NCBI RefSeq assembly: GCF_003589595.1
Contig: NW_020654422.1
Coordinates: 18,949,405-19,013,404 of the forward strand
Direction of reading: 5' to 3'
Source: Hyposmocoma kahamanoa
Taxonomy: Eukaryota; Arthropoda; Insecta; Lepidoptera; Cosmopterigidae
DNA: 64,000 nucleotides
The notes under the pieces were generated by a model, which worked only from the letters and a program-made list of their open reading frames with translations, was not told the DNA's origin and did not search any database. A program made the translations under genes and the position numbers. Positions 1 to 12,250 of this stretch are shown here, piece after piece; the first letter of the stretch is position 1; each line of letters opens with the position of its first letter.

Positions 1-3000
1 GTGGGCCTGTGCGGGCACCGGTCGGCGGCGGCCGAGGCGGCGCTGGACGGGCGCACGCTGCACCGCCTCTCGCACACGGAGCTGCACACGTGCCTGCGGG
101 TCACGCTGGCTCTGCAGGCGTTGTCGGTCCGGCGAGGTGATCTGTCTCAGCTTAACCCACACTGCTGTCCACTAACTCAAACGTGGCTATGTGACAAATA
201 TCATTAAACAATTATAATATTCTAAAACTGGATTATGGTTTTTTATGATATCTCAAAAAAATATTTTCTCACTTAGCCACGTTTTACTCAGCGGACAGCA
301 CCACACCTTTTAACATTGCTAATACACGTAAATTATAATCAGGTAGACGCTCCGTTATGTCCCAAATCGTTTTGTACATTCGAAATTAATAATAATACCT
401 GTCTCGGTAGTATGTCGCCGCGATATCCGAGTATATCCACATTTGGCTGTCAAATCCGAGTGATAAAACAGCCATTTTAATGTTACCCTTTTTTGTCGCA
501 TCGCGAGCACCTCGACCAATGACTGCAAAGTAATATAGCTGTGCTAAACATGGCCGCAAGGTCACAGTCTATTTTAAAATATTTTGACAGTTCTGCACAG
601 GAATTTTATCACGGTAAAAATTGTTAATCACCAAATAAACAAAAGAACGAATGATTCTAGTGCGGTATCTTACCGATTCAGTATTCGCAGAAAAATAAAT
701 AAATTTTAATAATGGTAACATAGCTTTATCAACTGAAATAAATATGTCTCGGGGATATATTGCATATGATATACTGCCATGCTACGGCTGGTCTCTAAAT
801 CGGAAATTCCGTGTACCCAGAACACTCTGACTATGACCAATTAAGAAAAGTTCATCGGCCACAATGTTAATATCTGAGCCACCAAAGTCGTCAAAATACT
901 TGAAACAACCTTGAGCAAATTGACCTTAAGACAATAATAATAAACCATGAACTTGTAAAGTATTTTATTATAATTGTATTGTAACTGCCTCCGTGGTTGA
1001 ACGGTTACCACGCAGAGGTCCCGGGTTCGATTTCCGGGCCGAGAGAAATATTTGTATGGCCTACATTCATTTCTCTCGTGTGTGTGCGCCTTTATTTTTA
1101 TTATATTATTAAATTTTAATAATACCACATGTTTTATGAGAGGATTATTTTTTATTATTATTCATAATAACGATAGTACTTGCATACCGTGCCAGACGCT
1201 ATACCAACTAAGCCACGGAACGAACCAACGGTCCTCACGAATTTTTCTATGTGCTTGTCGTGTCTTTGTACTTGGTCTTTCAACGACTATTTAGTCGTAG
1301 CGCCATCTACGAGAAATCTATGACAGATTTATCACCCAGTTAGTACCTTTACAGCTACCACTCCTGGCGAGAGATGTCGCTATTCACTGTATTAATTAAA
1401 TTTTTATTGAATTGATATTCAATTATTTTTTGTGAAATTACTCCACTAGTTTGTTATAATTATTAATACAAAGATCGAACACTCAGAAAAAATGCTCAGA
1501 AAAAATTCCTTCGATACGGTCGGATCCGACCGGATTCAATAAAAATTTAATTAACGATAGTTCTATTTACAAAAAGAAAATGGTTTCGTCGGTAATACCT
1601 CATCGTGGTTTCGTCCTTTATCCGCACACTCAATGATGAGGTTGAAAAATACGCCATTAGAATTTAAGTTGAAACAAATGAATTTGACTTATGTGCTTGT
1701 AGTCTGTCGACCCTAGAATTATTCCTATCATTGTACGTAATATGTAATAATTAATTAGACTAATAGGAGTACCACCGGTTGCAGGCATCCAAGTGCTGCG
1801 CGAGAACAAGTTTAACCCGGATACGATGGTGCGGCGAGCCCCCGAGGGCGAGGGCGGCGGGGAGGGCGCCCAGAGGGACGAGTTGGTGCGCTGGTCCTCG
1901 CACCGCGTCATGCAATGGCTCAAGGAGATCGACCTGGCCGAGTACGCGCCCAACCTCAGAGGAGCTGGTAAGTTTGTTCTCTGGTATAGATAAAGCAGTG
2001 TATGTAACTGTCCATAATTAGGCAATGTTGTTGCCTAGTACGAGTAAATAGAATTCAGATTTGCCATTAATGTACACGAAGGCGTGGTAACTGGGCGGTA
2101 GCCGCGCGGCGGCCGCGCGTAATCTTGCGCCTCCTCGTGTAACTGGGCGCTAATTGTTTCGGACGTAGATAGTGATTAGACCCTCTGACTCGTATAACGA
2201 CACAACAAAAAGAAAAACAAAAATTTTAATTCTATCATGGTTTTGCAGGTGTACATGGCGGTTTGATGCTCCTAGAGCCGCGTTTCAACGCCGAACTGCT
2301 TGCCGTGCTGCTCAACATTCCTGCAAACAAGACTTTACTCAGACGACATCTTACACAGAGGTATCACTCACTAAGGCAAACGCCTTATCAAAGGGGTTCC
2401 CTGGTACCACTGCTTAATTTTTTAATTTTGGTATCATCATCGTATTAGCCGGAAGACGTCTATTGCTGAACATTGACCTTCCCCAAAGATTTCCAGACCA
2501 GCCGACCGGACGCGACGTGCATCTATCGGTTACCCACCGCCCTTAACAGGCCATCCGTCCATCTAGTAGGGGGCCGTCCCAATGAACGCCTTCCGGTTCG
2601 TAGTCTCCATTCGAGAACCTTTCTGGCCCGAAGGCCGTCAGTTCTACGAGCTATGTGCCTTGCCCACTGCCACTTCAATTTACTAATCCTATGAGCTACG
2701 TTGGTGACTTTAGTCCTTCTAGGGATCTCCTCATTTCTGATTCGATCACGTAGAGAAATGCCGAGCATTGCTCGCTCCATAGGTCGTAATTTTGGTGTAC
2801 AATAAAGAAATGGGTATTGTATTGTGACAATTGTCTTTATTAACTAAAATCTCACATTGGTATCTTCAGATTGACTTTATATACATCAACAGTGAACCAT
2901 TCAAACCGTTTAATAATAATTACAGGTTCAACGACTTACTCGGTAGAGAAATTATACAGCAGAAACGCAATGCAGAACAAACACTCGGCTACCAGCCTCT

Positions 3001-6000
3001 CACAGCTACCACCAAATATAAGGTATTTTAGTCAGAATATTACAACACTAGAGCGATGGGGTATTAAAGATGACGTAGTGAATACAAACCTTTGCTTTTC
3101 TCATATAGTTACCCAAAACCATGGACCTATAACCCGAGATGACGGCTAATCTCCATAGTACAGAACGTAACCCTGAAACAGGTCAAAATCCCGTCTTATA
3201 TTCAGATGACAAAATCACAATGAAAAATCGAAATCAAAATAATTTTTATTTCGTAGGTAAACAGCAATTACACTAGAAATCATCATACTGGTTAAAGTCT
3301 ACTGCTCATTTGTAAGGCAGCTTCCCATGAGGAGAATGAGCAAGAAAGTCTAGGGGTTGCTCTTTGTGAATAACATTTGTACACATTCAACATTTACAAT
3401 ATATACGATATATATTTGATCGTAATCGTATATATATTTGAAACGTCAGAGATCGAGACTACCTTCATGAGCTAACCGGGTTACTACCGGGGGAATCCTT
3501 GTTATAGAAGCGTATACATTGCCCCTTAAATGAATTTGTGACTTTGTGACGACGACTATCAAGGACGACTATCAAATATAAACAGCAAGTTTATTTTTAT
3601 TCCTCGTATTAATGTTATGACTGTCACTATTTTTCATAAAGAAATCATAATTCCTCTTAACATAAATTACATTTTCATAAATGCATCGTGATGCTAGTGT
3701 AAGAATATTAATTTCCTTAAAGGCCTGGAAGTAGTTTATATTATGTAAATGGGCGTAAATATCAATTTATTCCTTTTTAATCTTCTCCTTCGTAGAGTGC
3801 CTCTTCAATCGTGAAGGTTGGCCATTAGCTTTCTGTATTTGTCTCTATGAGCAGCTAACGGGAAAGCTGTTCGACGAAGGCAATGCCGGCCCACTCCCGG
3901 ATATTCCGCAGCCACGATTTCTTTCTTCGTCCAGCGCGTCTTATACCCTTCACTTACTTACTTGTATTACTACGTACTTTCATTTTTAATATGTAATATA
4001 ATTGGTCAGTTTTTTCCTTGCAATGTTGTTCAAATGTTGATCATGAGCTTTGACGTATAAACTTTGACGTATAAATATATGGCCTTAAAAATGCCGCCTT
4101 AAAAATGATAGATCTGCACCCTAAAACCTACATACCTCTACAAAAGTCAATTCTACTAGACACGTGCTCGATAGTCCGCCGTTTCTTAAATACACCTGAT
4201 TCAACAAACTCCGCATAAAATCGCCACTCACTCACATCCCCTCACAATACCCCAGAATACTTGGCTTGGCCCGTACCTGGTTCCAAATATCCGACCATCA
4301 GTCGAGTACATACAAGAAATAATAATAATAATAACAAAAGCTGTGATTTATTACATGCCGCATTGTCAGAAAGTTCATGTAGATTGAAGAGGATGAAGTG
4401 GGCTCTTATTGCACACCCTCCACATAAATACACGCCATGCTTCATTTATTTCACAACAGGCTGAGAAAAATAAAGAAATTAATAATAATAACGCACACAC
4501 TCATGGCGCCGCATTAGGGAAACCTTGTATCGCGGGTGCCATGGATACACACATAGGTATATAATGTAAAATTTGCGGTAACGGCAAATTACACCCAAAC
4601 ACGTGTTGATACAAAATCATTCAATGAAATGTGTATACAGGTACCAAAGAAGAGTCAGTTCTCGCTGAAGCGAAAGAAGAGCAAAGACGACCTGGACTTG
4701 GGTGACCTGGTGTGCCCGCTGCACGACGACGGCTCAGGTGACATTCCCACATCGCCCGTAAGTCGCCTTACTAACAACACTAATCTTTAAGCTGTGTATA
4801 CGATCAGTCTGTTTTCTTAGATATTAGAGAATCCAGATAATCTTTTTGCTTATCCATTGAATGATTGACAAACTTTTTACGAATTTTAGATATGTGACCC
4901 TGTTTCGAACTTCACTAGGCTATTTATTGATTCAAATCAGTGACAAGAACCGTAATAGGTCTTATTTCTAATCATGATAAAAAAACAGGGAGTAGCCACT
5001 GACATTATAGATGGCAATTATAAATAATACACTCGAATAATAATAAAAATAAAGTTCAAATTTACCTACTCATACAAAACAAATAATCACGTGGTACCTT
5101 GAGCGAGTATATAATTCTTCAGCTTTGCGGGTCAGGGGGTCGATTCAGAATCTTACGATAACTCAGTTGTCGACCGATTCGAATTGATATCGTACGATTT
5201 CTTTTAATTTTTATTCACAACACCCGAATGGAACGAACTGTTGTATTCGAAACCGAACCAAAATGACGTCACACCCATTCGATTACTCGAACTTCTCGAC
5301 CGGCAAAGGCTACAAACGTTATTCATAACATAGTTATCGAACGTCCTATTGTTTACAAAGCAAGAATTAATATGGAAATCTCTTATTATTTTAATAAAGT
5401 CTAGATTTTGTTCAATTTTATTAATTTATTTTAATGCAAGACTAATGCATTCCTATATTTTAGACCTTAGTCTTAAAAATGTATATAAAAGGATTTTCGT
5501 TTTTCTTATAATCTTATTCCACCGAGTAACTCCGTAAACGCTATTGGATAACGATATCGTATCTGAATCGAACGTTTTAACTCGAATGTTCTGAATAGCT
5601 CGGAAAGCGCCCTTCGATTCGAGAACGATATCCAATCGAATGATTCGCTTAAAATATGGAAGAGTTCTGAATCGGGGTCCTGATACGCCCCAGGTTTTTT
5701 AAACAATCCTCTAGAAGCAAAAATCGTTGATTTCCTTCTGTACGAATATCGTTTACTTCATTGCACCCACAGATCAATATTAAATAAATAAATAAACAAC
5801 AAAACAACCTTATTTGAAAATAGCTTTCTCGTACTGGCTACGTGTAACAAACGCCAATTTCATTGTTTAATAAGAACCTTATAAAAAAAATTATTGCTCT
5901 GAACAAGCCCCAATGTCATGGCCATCAGCTCATTTTCTACTAATGAATTTCAAACAGAGAGTCGTGGCCTCGAATCCGGTCTTGGACATCTTGAATTTTT

Positions 6001-7290
6001 CGGAATTTTTGTACGAAATTTAATTTGAAATTTCACATGAGCATTTCACATCGCGAGGAAACCTGCACACATCTCTGCAAATAATAATAATAGAGTGATA
6101 TTAACTTATATTATTTGTTAGTAAAACACTTAATACTTATATTAGCAGAGTACAAAATTATACACAATAGCCTCTGCTGAAAACATGCAATTCATAACAG
6201 TGCCTCATATACGGACAGTCGAAGCTATTCAGACAGTTCCCAGTCCCCATTGGGCCCGCGTGGGAACTACAGTACAAGCCCTCTCATTATGAGAGGAGCC
6301 CTGTGACCAACAGTGGGACTTTATTATAGGCTAACTATTGTTATTATTATTTACAATCTTACGGGAGCTTAGTTTACAATGAAATACAGTTTATATAGTC
6401 TAATTTTAACTATTTACAGACTTAACACTTTCCTTATCAACGTATTATACAGGTATGAAGCAGGTGTACCCTGTGCTCAATTCGTTTCACACCTGTGAGA
6501 TATAAGGTATAATAATATCTCACGATTTACATTCTTAACGAAGCGAACAGTAAACTTAATTCCACTGTTTTACGATTAATTTTGTTGATTTGTTTCTCAG
6601 TAAGGATTACATAACGAAAGTTTGGTCGTATACAAAACAGCTATTTTATTTATTTACAATATTATTTATTTATTATCTATTTAAAGAATTTTGTAATTAG
6701 TTCGTGGTGCTCTGTTTTCTGGTTGAATTATTTATTTTATGCACTTTGCGTCACAATATTTTTGTTGGAAATGCACACTGTATAAAAATGTCTGGTGTTT
6801 GTGTAAAATATTAACAAATTTAACGACGGGGTTTTATTTGGAGTGGTTTCGACTTTTCTTAAGAGAACAAATGAATGCAAAATTTTAAAGCTTGATTCTG
6901 GACCGCACAGTACCAGGTTGGTTTTATTCCCTTGTTTTTTTTTCGCAATACTCTTTATTTCCAATTACAATTCAATCTTCAAGACTTTTTTGCTAATTAT
7001 ATCCTCAATTATTCATTATTGGGACCGAGAAAACATTTTTTTTTGTAAATATATCCGGCCATACGTCTGCCGTTCCTCGTAAGGCTATTGAAATACGAAC
7101 ATTACAATAGGAATACGTCGCATACAATATAATCACCTTAAGGTCCAATTAGCAAAATGGTCTTAAGCATTGTTCTTCGTAAAAAGCAGTGGCGTGAAAG
7201 ACGGGTTTGTTGCAGACGATGAAAGTAAAATCAGCGGGCGGAGTCGCGTCGGGTGTCTGTCCCCCGCGTGACGATGCGCGCGCGCACTAA
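1..7290 (+). CDS. Liprin-beta (PPFIBP family), 3' part, partial
   Basis: Scaffold protein with C-terminal SAM domains that pairs with liprin-alpha at synapses and cell-matrix sites. Exons read from splice borders: 1-136 (5' end outside window), 1785-1967, 2249-2360, 2926-3022, 4641-4757, and a tentative last exon 7216-7290. Phases 1,1,2,0,0 join without a break. The first exon is the end of one SAM domain (DGRTLHRLSHTELH). The next three make the last SAM domain with the liprin-beta signatures HRVMQWLKEIDLAEYAPNLR and GVHGGLMLLEPRFN, then NIPANKTLLRRHL. After that comes a basic stretch, VPKKSQFSLKRKKSKDD, as in vertebrate liprin-beta. The last exon is weakly supported: after CCC at 4757 the donor GTAAGT can join ACG ATG at 7216 and reach TAA at 7290. 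If the intron is retained, ten more residues follow before a stop. Family identity is sure; the C-terminus is not. Confidence 0.9.
985..1100 (+). mobile_element. tRNA-headed SINE (family A), 5' part
   Basis: The sequence has an A-box-like stretch (tggttgaacgg) and a B-box (gggttcgatttcc), followed by the body shared with the copies at 40983-41189, 51077-51302 and 57652-57850. The 3' half (the part reading toward gtgtccatggcacccg) is missing here. It sits in a liprin-beta intron. Confidence 0.7.
1186..1540 (-). mobile_element. Composite SINE-like repeat (family C)
   Basis: Matches in reverse or direct pieces the repeats at 37790-38170 and 51310-51775. It carries a tRNA-like B-box region, the phrase tagtcgtagcgccatctacgag, the phrase for TATTGAATTGATATTC, and the ending that reads cgaacactcagaaaaa. 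Intronic in liprin-beta. Confidence 0.6.
2439..2785 (-). mobile_element. RTE-type LINE 3' end, degenerate
   Basis: Lies in a liprin-beta intron. The minus strand encodes the C-terminal tail typical of lepidopteran RTE retrotransposons: RAMLGISLRDRIRNEE, then SKLKWQWARHIARRTDG, VLEWRLRTGRRSLGRPPTRW. Stops follow, then a GAT/ATC microsatellite near 2440 of the kind that ends these elements. Only the last part of the polymerase ORF is present. A related copy is at 55428-55830. Confidence 0.8.
3785..3955 (-). mobile_element. LINE coding remnant
   Basis: On the minus strand short conceptual pieces resemble the C-terminus of a retrotransposon ORF: NIREWAGIAFVEQLSR, then after a frame change AAHRDKYRKLMANLHD, both with stops. 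Its GC content is clearly above its surroundings. The family could not be named. Intronic in liprin-beta. Confidence 0.4.
4490..4570 (-). mobile_element. SINE family A, 3' fragment
   Basis: Carries only the distal part of the family A SINE in reverse orientation: acgcacacactcatggcgcc, aggg(a)aacc and gcgggtgccatggatacaca. It starts next to an AATAATAATAA run and lies just upstream of the 4641 liprin-beta exon. Confidence 0.6.
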
Positions 7291-9527
7291 CGCCCGCTCC
7301 CGCGCCCGCTATCGCTGTGCGGCGCAGAGACTGTCGTGTGACTGGACGAGGGCACTGAACTGCCAACTGTGTGTGGTATTTACGTGCATACAGCGTATTC
7401 GTTGTTCAGAGGTTGATTTTATATTGCATACCTGTCGTAAGTGGTTGGCGCTGTTACTCTATAGAAACCCATGAAAATATATACGATTACAGTATAGTCA
7501 CTTTTAAATAATGGTACGAATCAATTACAGGTTATGTATATGAACCTGACTACACATCTCCATCTTAGTATTTTTACAAATAAATAAATAATAATAATCG
7601 CAACTAAAAGTTGACGTTTTATGTGTAAGATGCTTTACCAAAATATCGACAACGGATACATTTTTTGTAAGTCGAGCAGTTGTCACGTGCTGTAGTGTTG
7701 TCGAATGCGTCGGTACAACGACCACGGCAGTGAAAATGTTAAACATATAATGCTAATTTGGACGTTTTAACACGTACCGTATACGCAATCAATTGTCGGT
7801 TGGTGCTAAAATAAACAGCACAAAAAATGTTGATTAAAAAGCTCACGCGAATAGTCCAAGGCATTGTTATTGAAAAGTGTGAGATTATTTAATATTGACT
7901 AATTAATTATAATCACTTTGACTGCCAAATATTTGTCAAGAGAGTTAATTGGTTTTAGTTTTTAATTTATTAGATCTAAAAAGAGTAAGTTTGTTTGAAG
8001 AAAGATAAAAGATATAACTAAATTATATAATTTATACTACGTAGAGCGTATATTTAACTTTGTGCATGTATGATTGATACTCGAGTGCTTGTATAATAGG
8101 TAATCATTTAATTGTGTATTTTTTGTATAACAACATACCTAAGCGAGCAATAGACATTCCAACATAAGTATTCTGAAATATAACCTACATATTTCAGTCA
8201 AGTCAGAAAATGTAAGAAACTACGCATGACGTACAAAATGCAGACAGTATTGAACATTATAATTATTTGTATTTCTAAAGAAAAATATATGCAGTTTTTA
8301 CCAAATTTTTCATGCAGTACTTAGAACCTTTCTATGGATGTAGTAGCTATATAGGAAATGACTGAAAATAGACAATATTAAACTGGTCTTACTTCCAAAC
8401 GCTGCAACAATATTCTAGTTTTAAGTAATATACAGAGATAGGCAGTGAGTTAAAACCCAATCAACATTTCTGCCCAAAATTGTGAGCAGAAACGGAATTT
8501 GGTATACTTAATTTTATATACTTATTATAAATTTCAATGTAATAAATCTTTTTTAGACGAAAAAGAAGCAACTCCACACAGTCCTCACCTTGCAATCCTG
8601 TGTATTCTCACTATTAAGGATGTGAGAGTAAATGTGTGTGATGTGTGATTACGATTAGATTTTTATGAAGATCGATTCAAGTGCACAATTTTTTGTATCG
8701 ATTTATTCTAATGCCATTTTCAAACGAATCGATTTAATAGAAAAGCAAATCGAATCTTCTTGATCAGAAAGCAATTTAAACAAAACTTTATTTACTACAA
8801 TTGTGAATAGTTTTTGCCTTCAACTTCGGTCTCTAATGGGTTTTAACACAGTTTCAACACTGCGTTACCAACGCGCGGGGTTAAAATCCGGGCGCTTTCC
8901 CATCTCTGGTAATATATCAATTTTGTAATAAGGTGCCTGATACACGTGTTGATTATATCAGAGTTTGATTGTTATTAATTAAGCAAACTTTAGAGTCACT
9001 GTAGTGGATCGGTCTATATCTACCTAGGCGAGGTCTATGTTATTTAACTTAATAATAAAAGTCATGTTTCAGTGTAAATTTATTCTGTAGATTTTGATAG
9101 CTTAAATCAGATGTAAGTTTTGGACAACTCACCCGCACCTGTACACGTGAACACAACGACGCCATTTTAAAGCTAGATGAATAAAGTTCGAAAACGTCGA
9201 TCGTGTAACTTGAGCCTAATAGTCGCGTGTGTACAGGCGTGAGTGATCCATTACATTTTGTAGGACATTTTACGCCCGTCGCAATACGCCATACATTAGA
9301 GTGACCCATTCTGTTCCTATCACGTTGTGCCAAAATAATGTAAACCCTGTAAGTCCCCGTCTTCCATAGCTTTATAATGCTATCGATTACATTAGAGAAG
9401 GTATTCACTTCACAGACAAGTCATTTTATACTATAATGTATTAAATAGTTTTTACAATAACTTAAAACCATAAAATATGATTTGTTAATAAACACTTGAA
9501 TTGAACATAATTGCGTTTTTCTATATT
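7291..9527. other. Intergenic, AT-rich, no gene seen
   Basis: Lies between the tentative liprin-beta stop and the 3' end of kinase A. No reading frame resembles a known family on either strand. A GC-richer patch at about 8830-8915 looks like repeat debris. This stretch probably holds the liprin-beta 3' UTR and polyadenylation site. Confidence 0.5.
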
Positions 9528-11758
9528 TTATTCCGTTTCAAACAGTTGGTGGGATTTGGGGATGTTTCCTCCGTCAAAGCTTTTTAGTACTTTTAGGCCC
9601 TCTGTAAAAAAAAGAAAGTTATTAACGCAAATTCAAAGAAGACAAAGGAACCTTATACAGTAGGGTGACTGTGATTTAAGTTTCTTTTTTTATTACATTA
9701 TATTAAGTAACGGTAACATTATATCAAGTCGTGCGTCTGGTGGTAAGCGACACGTCTGTCTATCGCAGTTGCAGTGCCACTCGGAGCTTTAAATCGTCAA
9801 GATCTGAAGGACATTTTCACCCTGAGACAAAGTTAACAATTACCATGTGCCTATAATTCCACTAGCACCTTTACCTTTCAAAACCGGTATGCAGTCCTAA
9901 TGCTTGGCGGCAAAAATAGAATAGTGGCAGTGTACTTTCCTGGACGAACTCTTTCACAAGGAGCTCTACTGCTATTAAATTTCTAGTAACTTGAAAATAT
10001 GCATTACTGTTGTCTTCTTAAATAAGTAATGATCGTGTCATACCTTTGCCTCTTCCTTTCCGGCGTAGTTCTGCTATTCTTTCAATTTCTGTGTCTTCGT
10101 CAAACTCTTTTTCTCTCTTTTGTACTTCTTCTTGTGCCTGTTTCATCAAGGACTCTTCCAAAAACGTCATCTCTAAACAGAATTATAATATGTATAAGGG
10201 TTAAGAAATGGTTTTTAAATTACTACGTAAATAATTAAAGCTAATTTAAATAATAAAAACTAGGAAAGGAGGAGGCCTATTCAGATATGTCCTGCCGTTG
10301 CCGTTGCCGCTTTACCGAAACATTCTTGATTTGTACCTATTTAAAAAATTACCACTATGTTGAATTATCTCCTCCTATATTTTATTCTTCTAAAGGATAT
10401 TTTTATAATCTGAACGTGACATTTCGTGTAGAACAGCCCCCGTAGCATGGTTACGCATGATAGTCTATTGGCTATCTAAATAGCGCGCGCTTATTTCAGT
10501 TTTATCGCATGCGTAGCCATGCTACAGGGACTGGATCGCATTTTGCCACCTCTATAATTTTTATCATTTATCTGTTTGAACGTCAAGACCTCAAATGCAT
10601 CCTTCCGTTATGAATACCGAGCCAACTAATCGACACTGACATGCGAGGGCTGAGGAGGGGTGCGTTTGTAGAGGTGATAGAAGGAGGAACTACGAAAAAC
10701 AAGCCTTAAGTAAATAACAATAAAGAACTCACTACAAAGTCGGTTGTCCATCGAGATCCAAGTACCGTTGAAGACAGCGCCAGCGGTCGGTCGCGCCTTC
10801 GCTTCCGGCTCCATAAGTGACGTCACCTGTTGCTTGCACTCCATCGTCAGCTCGTTCACCACGGCGGTTCGGAAGCGCCATTTTCGCATCACCTGCCCAA
10901 ACAACCCAAACATCAGGCTGCTAAGTGCTATCACAACCACACACAGCTGATTGATGATACGCTTCGTCACCTGCTTTTCATACAGTCTCTTTACCGATGT
11001 TTCATTGAACGGCAGTGCTTTATTGAGCATCGTGTACAAGATTATCCCGATGGACCACATGTCAGCGTATTTGGGCAAATAGGGTACACCTTTTAACACC
11101 TCCGGTGCAGCATACGACAATGAGCCACAATATGTCTCACTCAAAACATCCTTGTCTCTCTGTCGAACGTTCCTCGCGAAACCAAAATCTGTTATCTTCA
11201 CATTATAATTTGCTGTTATCAAAATATTTTCGCATTTCAAGTCTCTATGCGCTATGTTAAGCGTGTGTATGTAGTAAATACCCGATATGATTTGTCTCAT
11301 CCAAAGCCTTGACTGATTTTCAGGTATAGCACCATTTTGTGTCAAAAAGTCTAACAAGTCACCGTTTTCAGCGAAGCGTAGAAAAATGAAGTATTTAGCA
11401 CGTCGTTGAAATATATTGGAAACATGCACAATGTGAGGGTGGTTTATTCGGATAAGAACGTCAAGCTCGCGAGGCAAGAACTTCGTTAAATAGTCTCGAG
11501 GTGCTTGCGCTGTGTCTATCACTTTGCAAGCCATGACAGTCCGCCGGGTCTCGTCGATAAGGTGGTTTGTTCGATATACCTGCAACCGTAATAGCGTCCG
11601 TTCAAGGTCATAATGTAATTCGAAAAAGAAATTGCGCTTCCCAAACTTCTTACCTTTGCGTATGATCCTTCACCAATGATCTTTTCCAAGAAAAAGCCTT
11701 TCTCTCCTAATACTGCGATATCTGAATGAGTTACTGTTAAATCAAGCTTATCGGTCAT
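9528..11758 (-). CDS. TSSK-like serine/threonine kinase A
   Basis: Predicted testis-specific serine/threonine kinase. In animals this family acts in late spermatid maturation. Exons in transcript order: 11758-11654, 11579-10971, 10892-10733, 10172-10044, 9601-9528; phases fit throughout and give 358 residues. The ATG at 11758 is chosen because a TAA lies just upstream in frame. Kinase motifs in order: glycine loop GEGSYAK, ACKVID with the ATP lysine, HRDLKCEN catalytic loop, DFGFA, SYAAPEV. The lobe ends with TWISMDNRL. The tail is rich in Lys and Glu and ends LFETE. The 78-base intron 10893-10970 is in frame and stop-free, so it could be retained. Genes B and C have no intron there. A dispersed repeat (family B) fills most of the last intron. 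The kinase call is sure; the last two exons are inferred. Confidence 0.85.
9715..9990 (+). repeat. Dispersed lepidopteran repeat (family B)
   Basis: Shares the same order of words with 35030-35345, 52125-52390 and, in reverse, 45180-45330: aagtcgtgcgtctggtggta, cagttgcagtgccactcgga, a segment near caccctgagacaaagtt, then tggacgaactctttcacaag. It lies inside the last intron of kinase A. No coding capacity is seen. It is probably a non-autonomous element or a LINE 3' end. Confidence 0.65.
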
Positions 11759-12250
11759 TGGCACAACTTAAGTACATGGCACTATTTCATTCTTGGGCCG
11801 GTAGCATAGTGGTAAAGGAAAAGGATTCGCATATTATTTTCGGTGGTAGAGTGGTTATCGTAAATGCATCTTGTTGTTTGGCATCTACGATGTATTTATT
11901 TCACTTTACTTTTTTAAAGCTGGCCCTTTGATTCAAATAAATTTAATTGCTTGAGCAAAACTCAGTTTTAAGCTACATCATCTGTTAAAATATTGTTTAC
12001 AACCTGTCACCGCACTGTCAAATTTTATGCCAGTAGCTAAATACGAAAAATTTGTATGTAAACAGTTCGAATTATTAACCTCATTTTTAATTATGTCTAT
12101 GCAAGACATCATTAAAAATATGTGAATCAGACAGACACACCTGAAAATTATAATTATTTTTAATTAGACGTCATTAAAAATATGTGGATCAGACAGACAC
12201 AACTGAAAATTATAGATTTAAATTGTAGATGACAAGAATTTAAATACCTG
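11759..12250. other. Spacer between kinases A and B
   Basis: No gene is seen. It holds a tRNA-like scrap (ggccggtagcatagtggtaa at 11796) and the 62-base tandem repeat. It should contain the promoter of kinase A and the 3' UTR of kinase B. Confidence 0.5.
12110..12221. repeat. Two-copy tandem repeat, 62-base period
   Basis: The word cattaaaaatatgtg starts at 12110 and again at 12172. The following agacagacacacctgaaaat is repeated with two changes. It lies just downstream of the kinase B stop codon, so it would be in the B 3' flank. Confidence 0.75.

Noticed and set aside
5120..5700. A MITE with inverted ends around gattcagaa / ttctgaatc
   Set aside because: The inverted similarity is short and patchy, without a target duplication; not strong enough to call.
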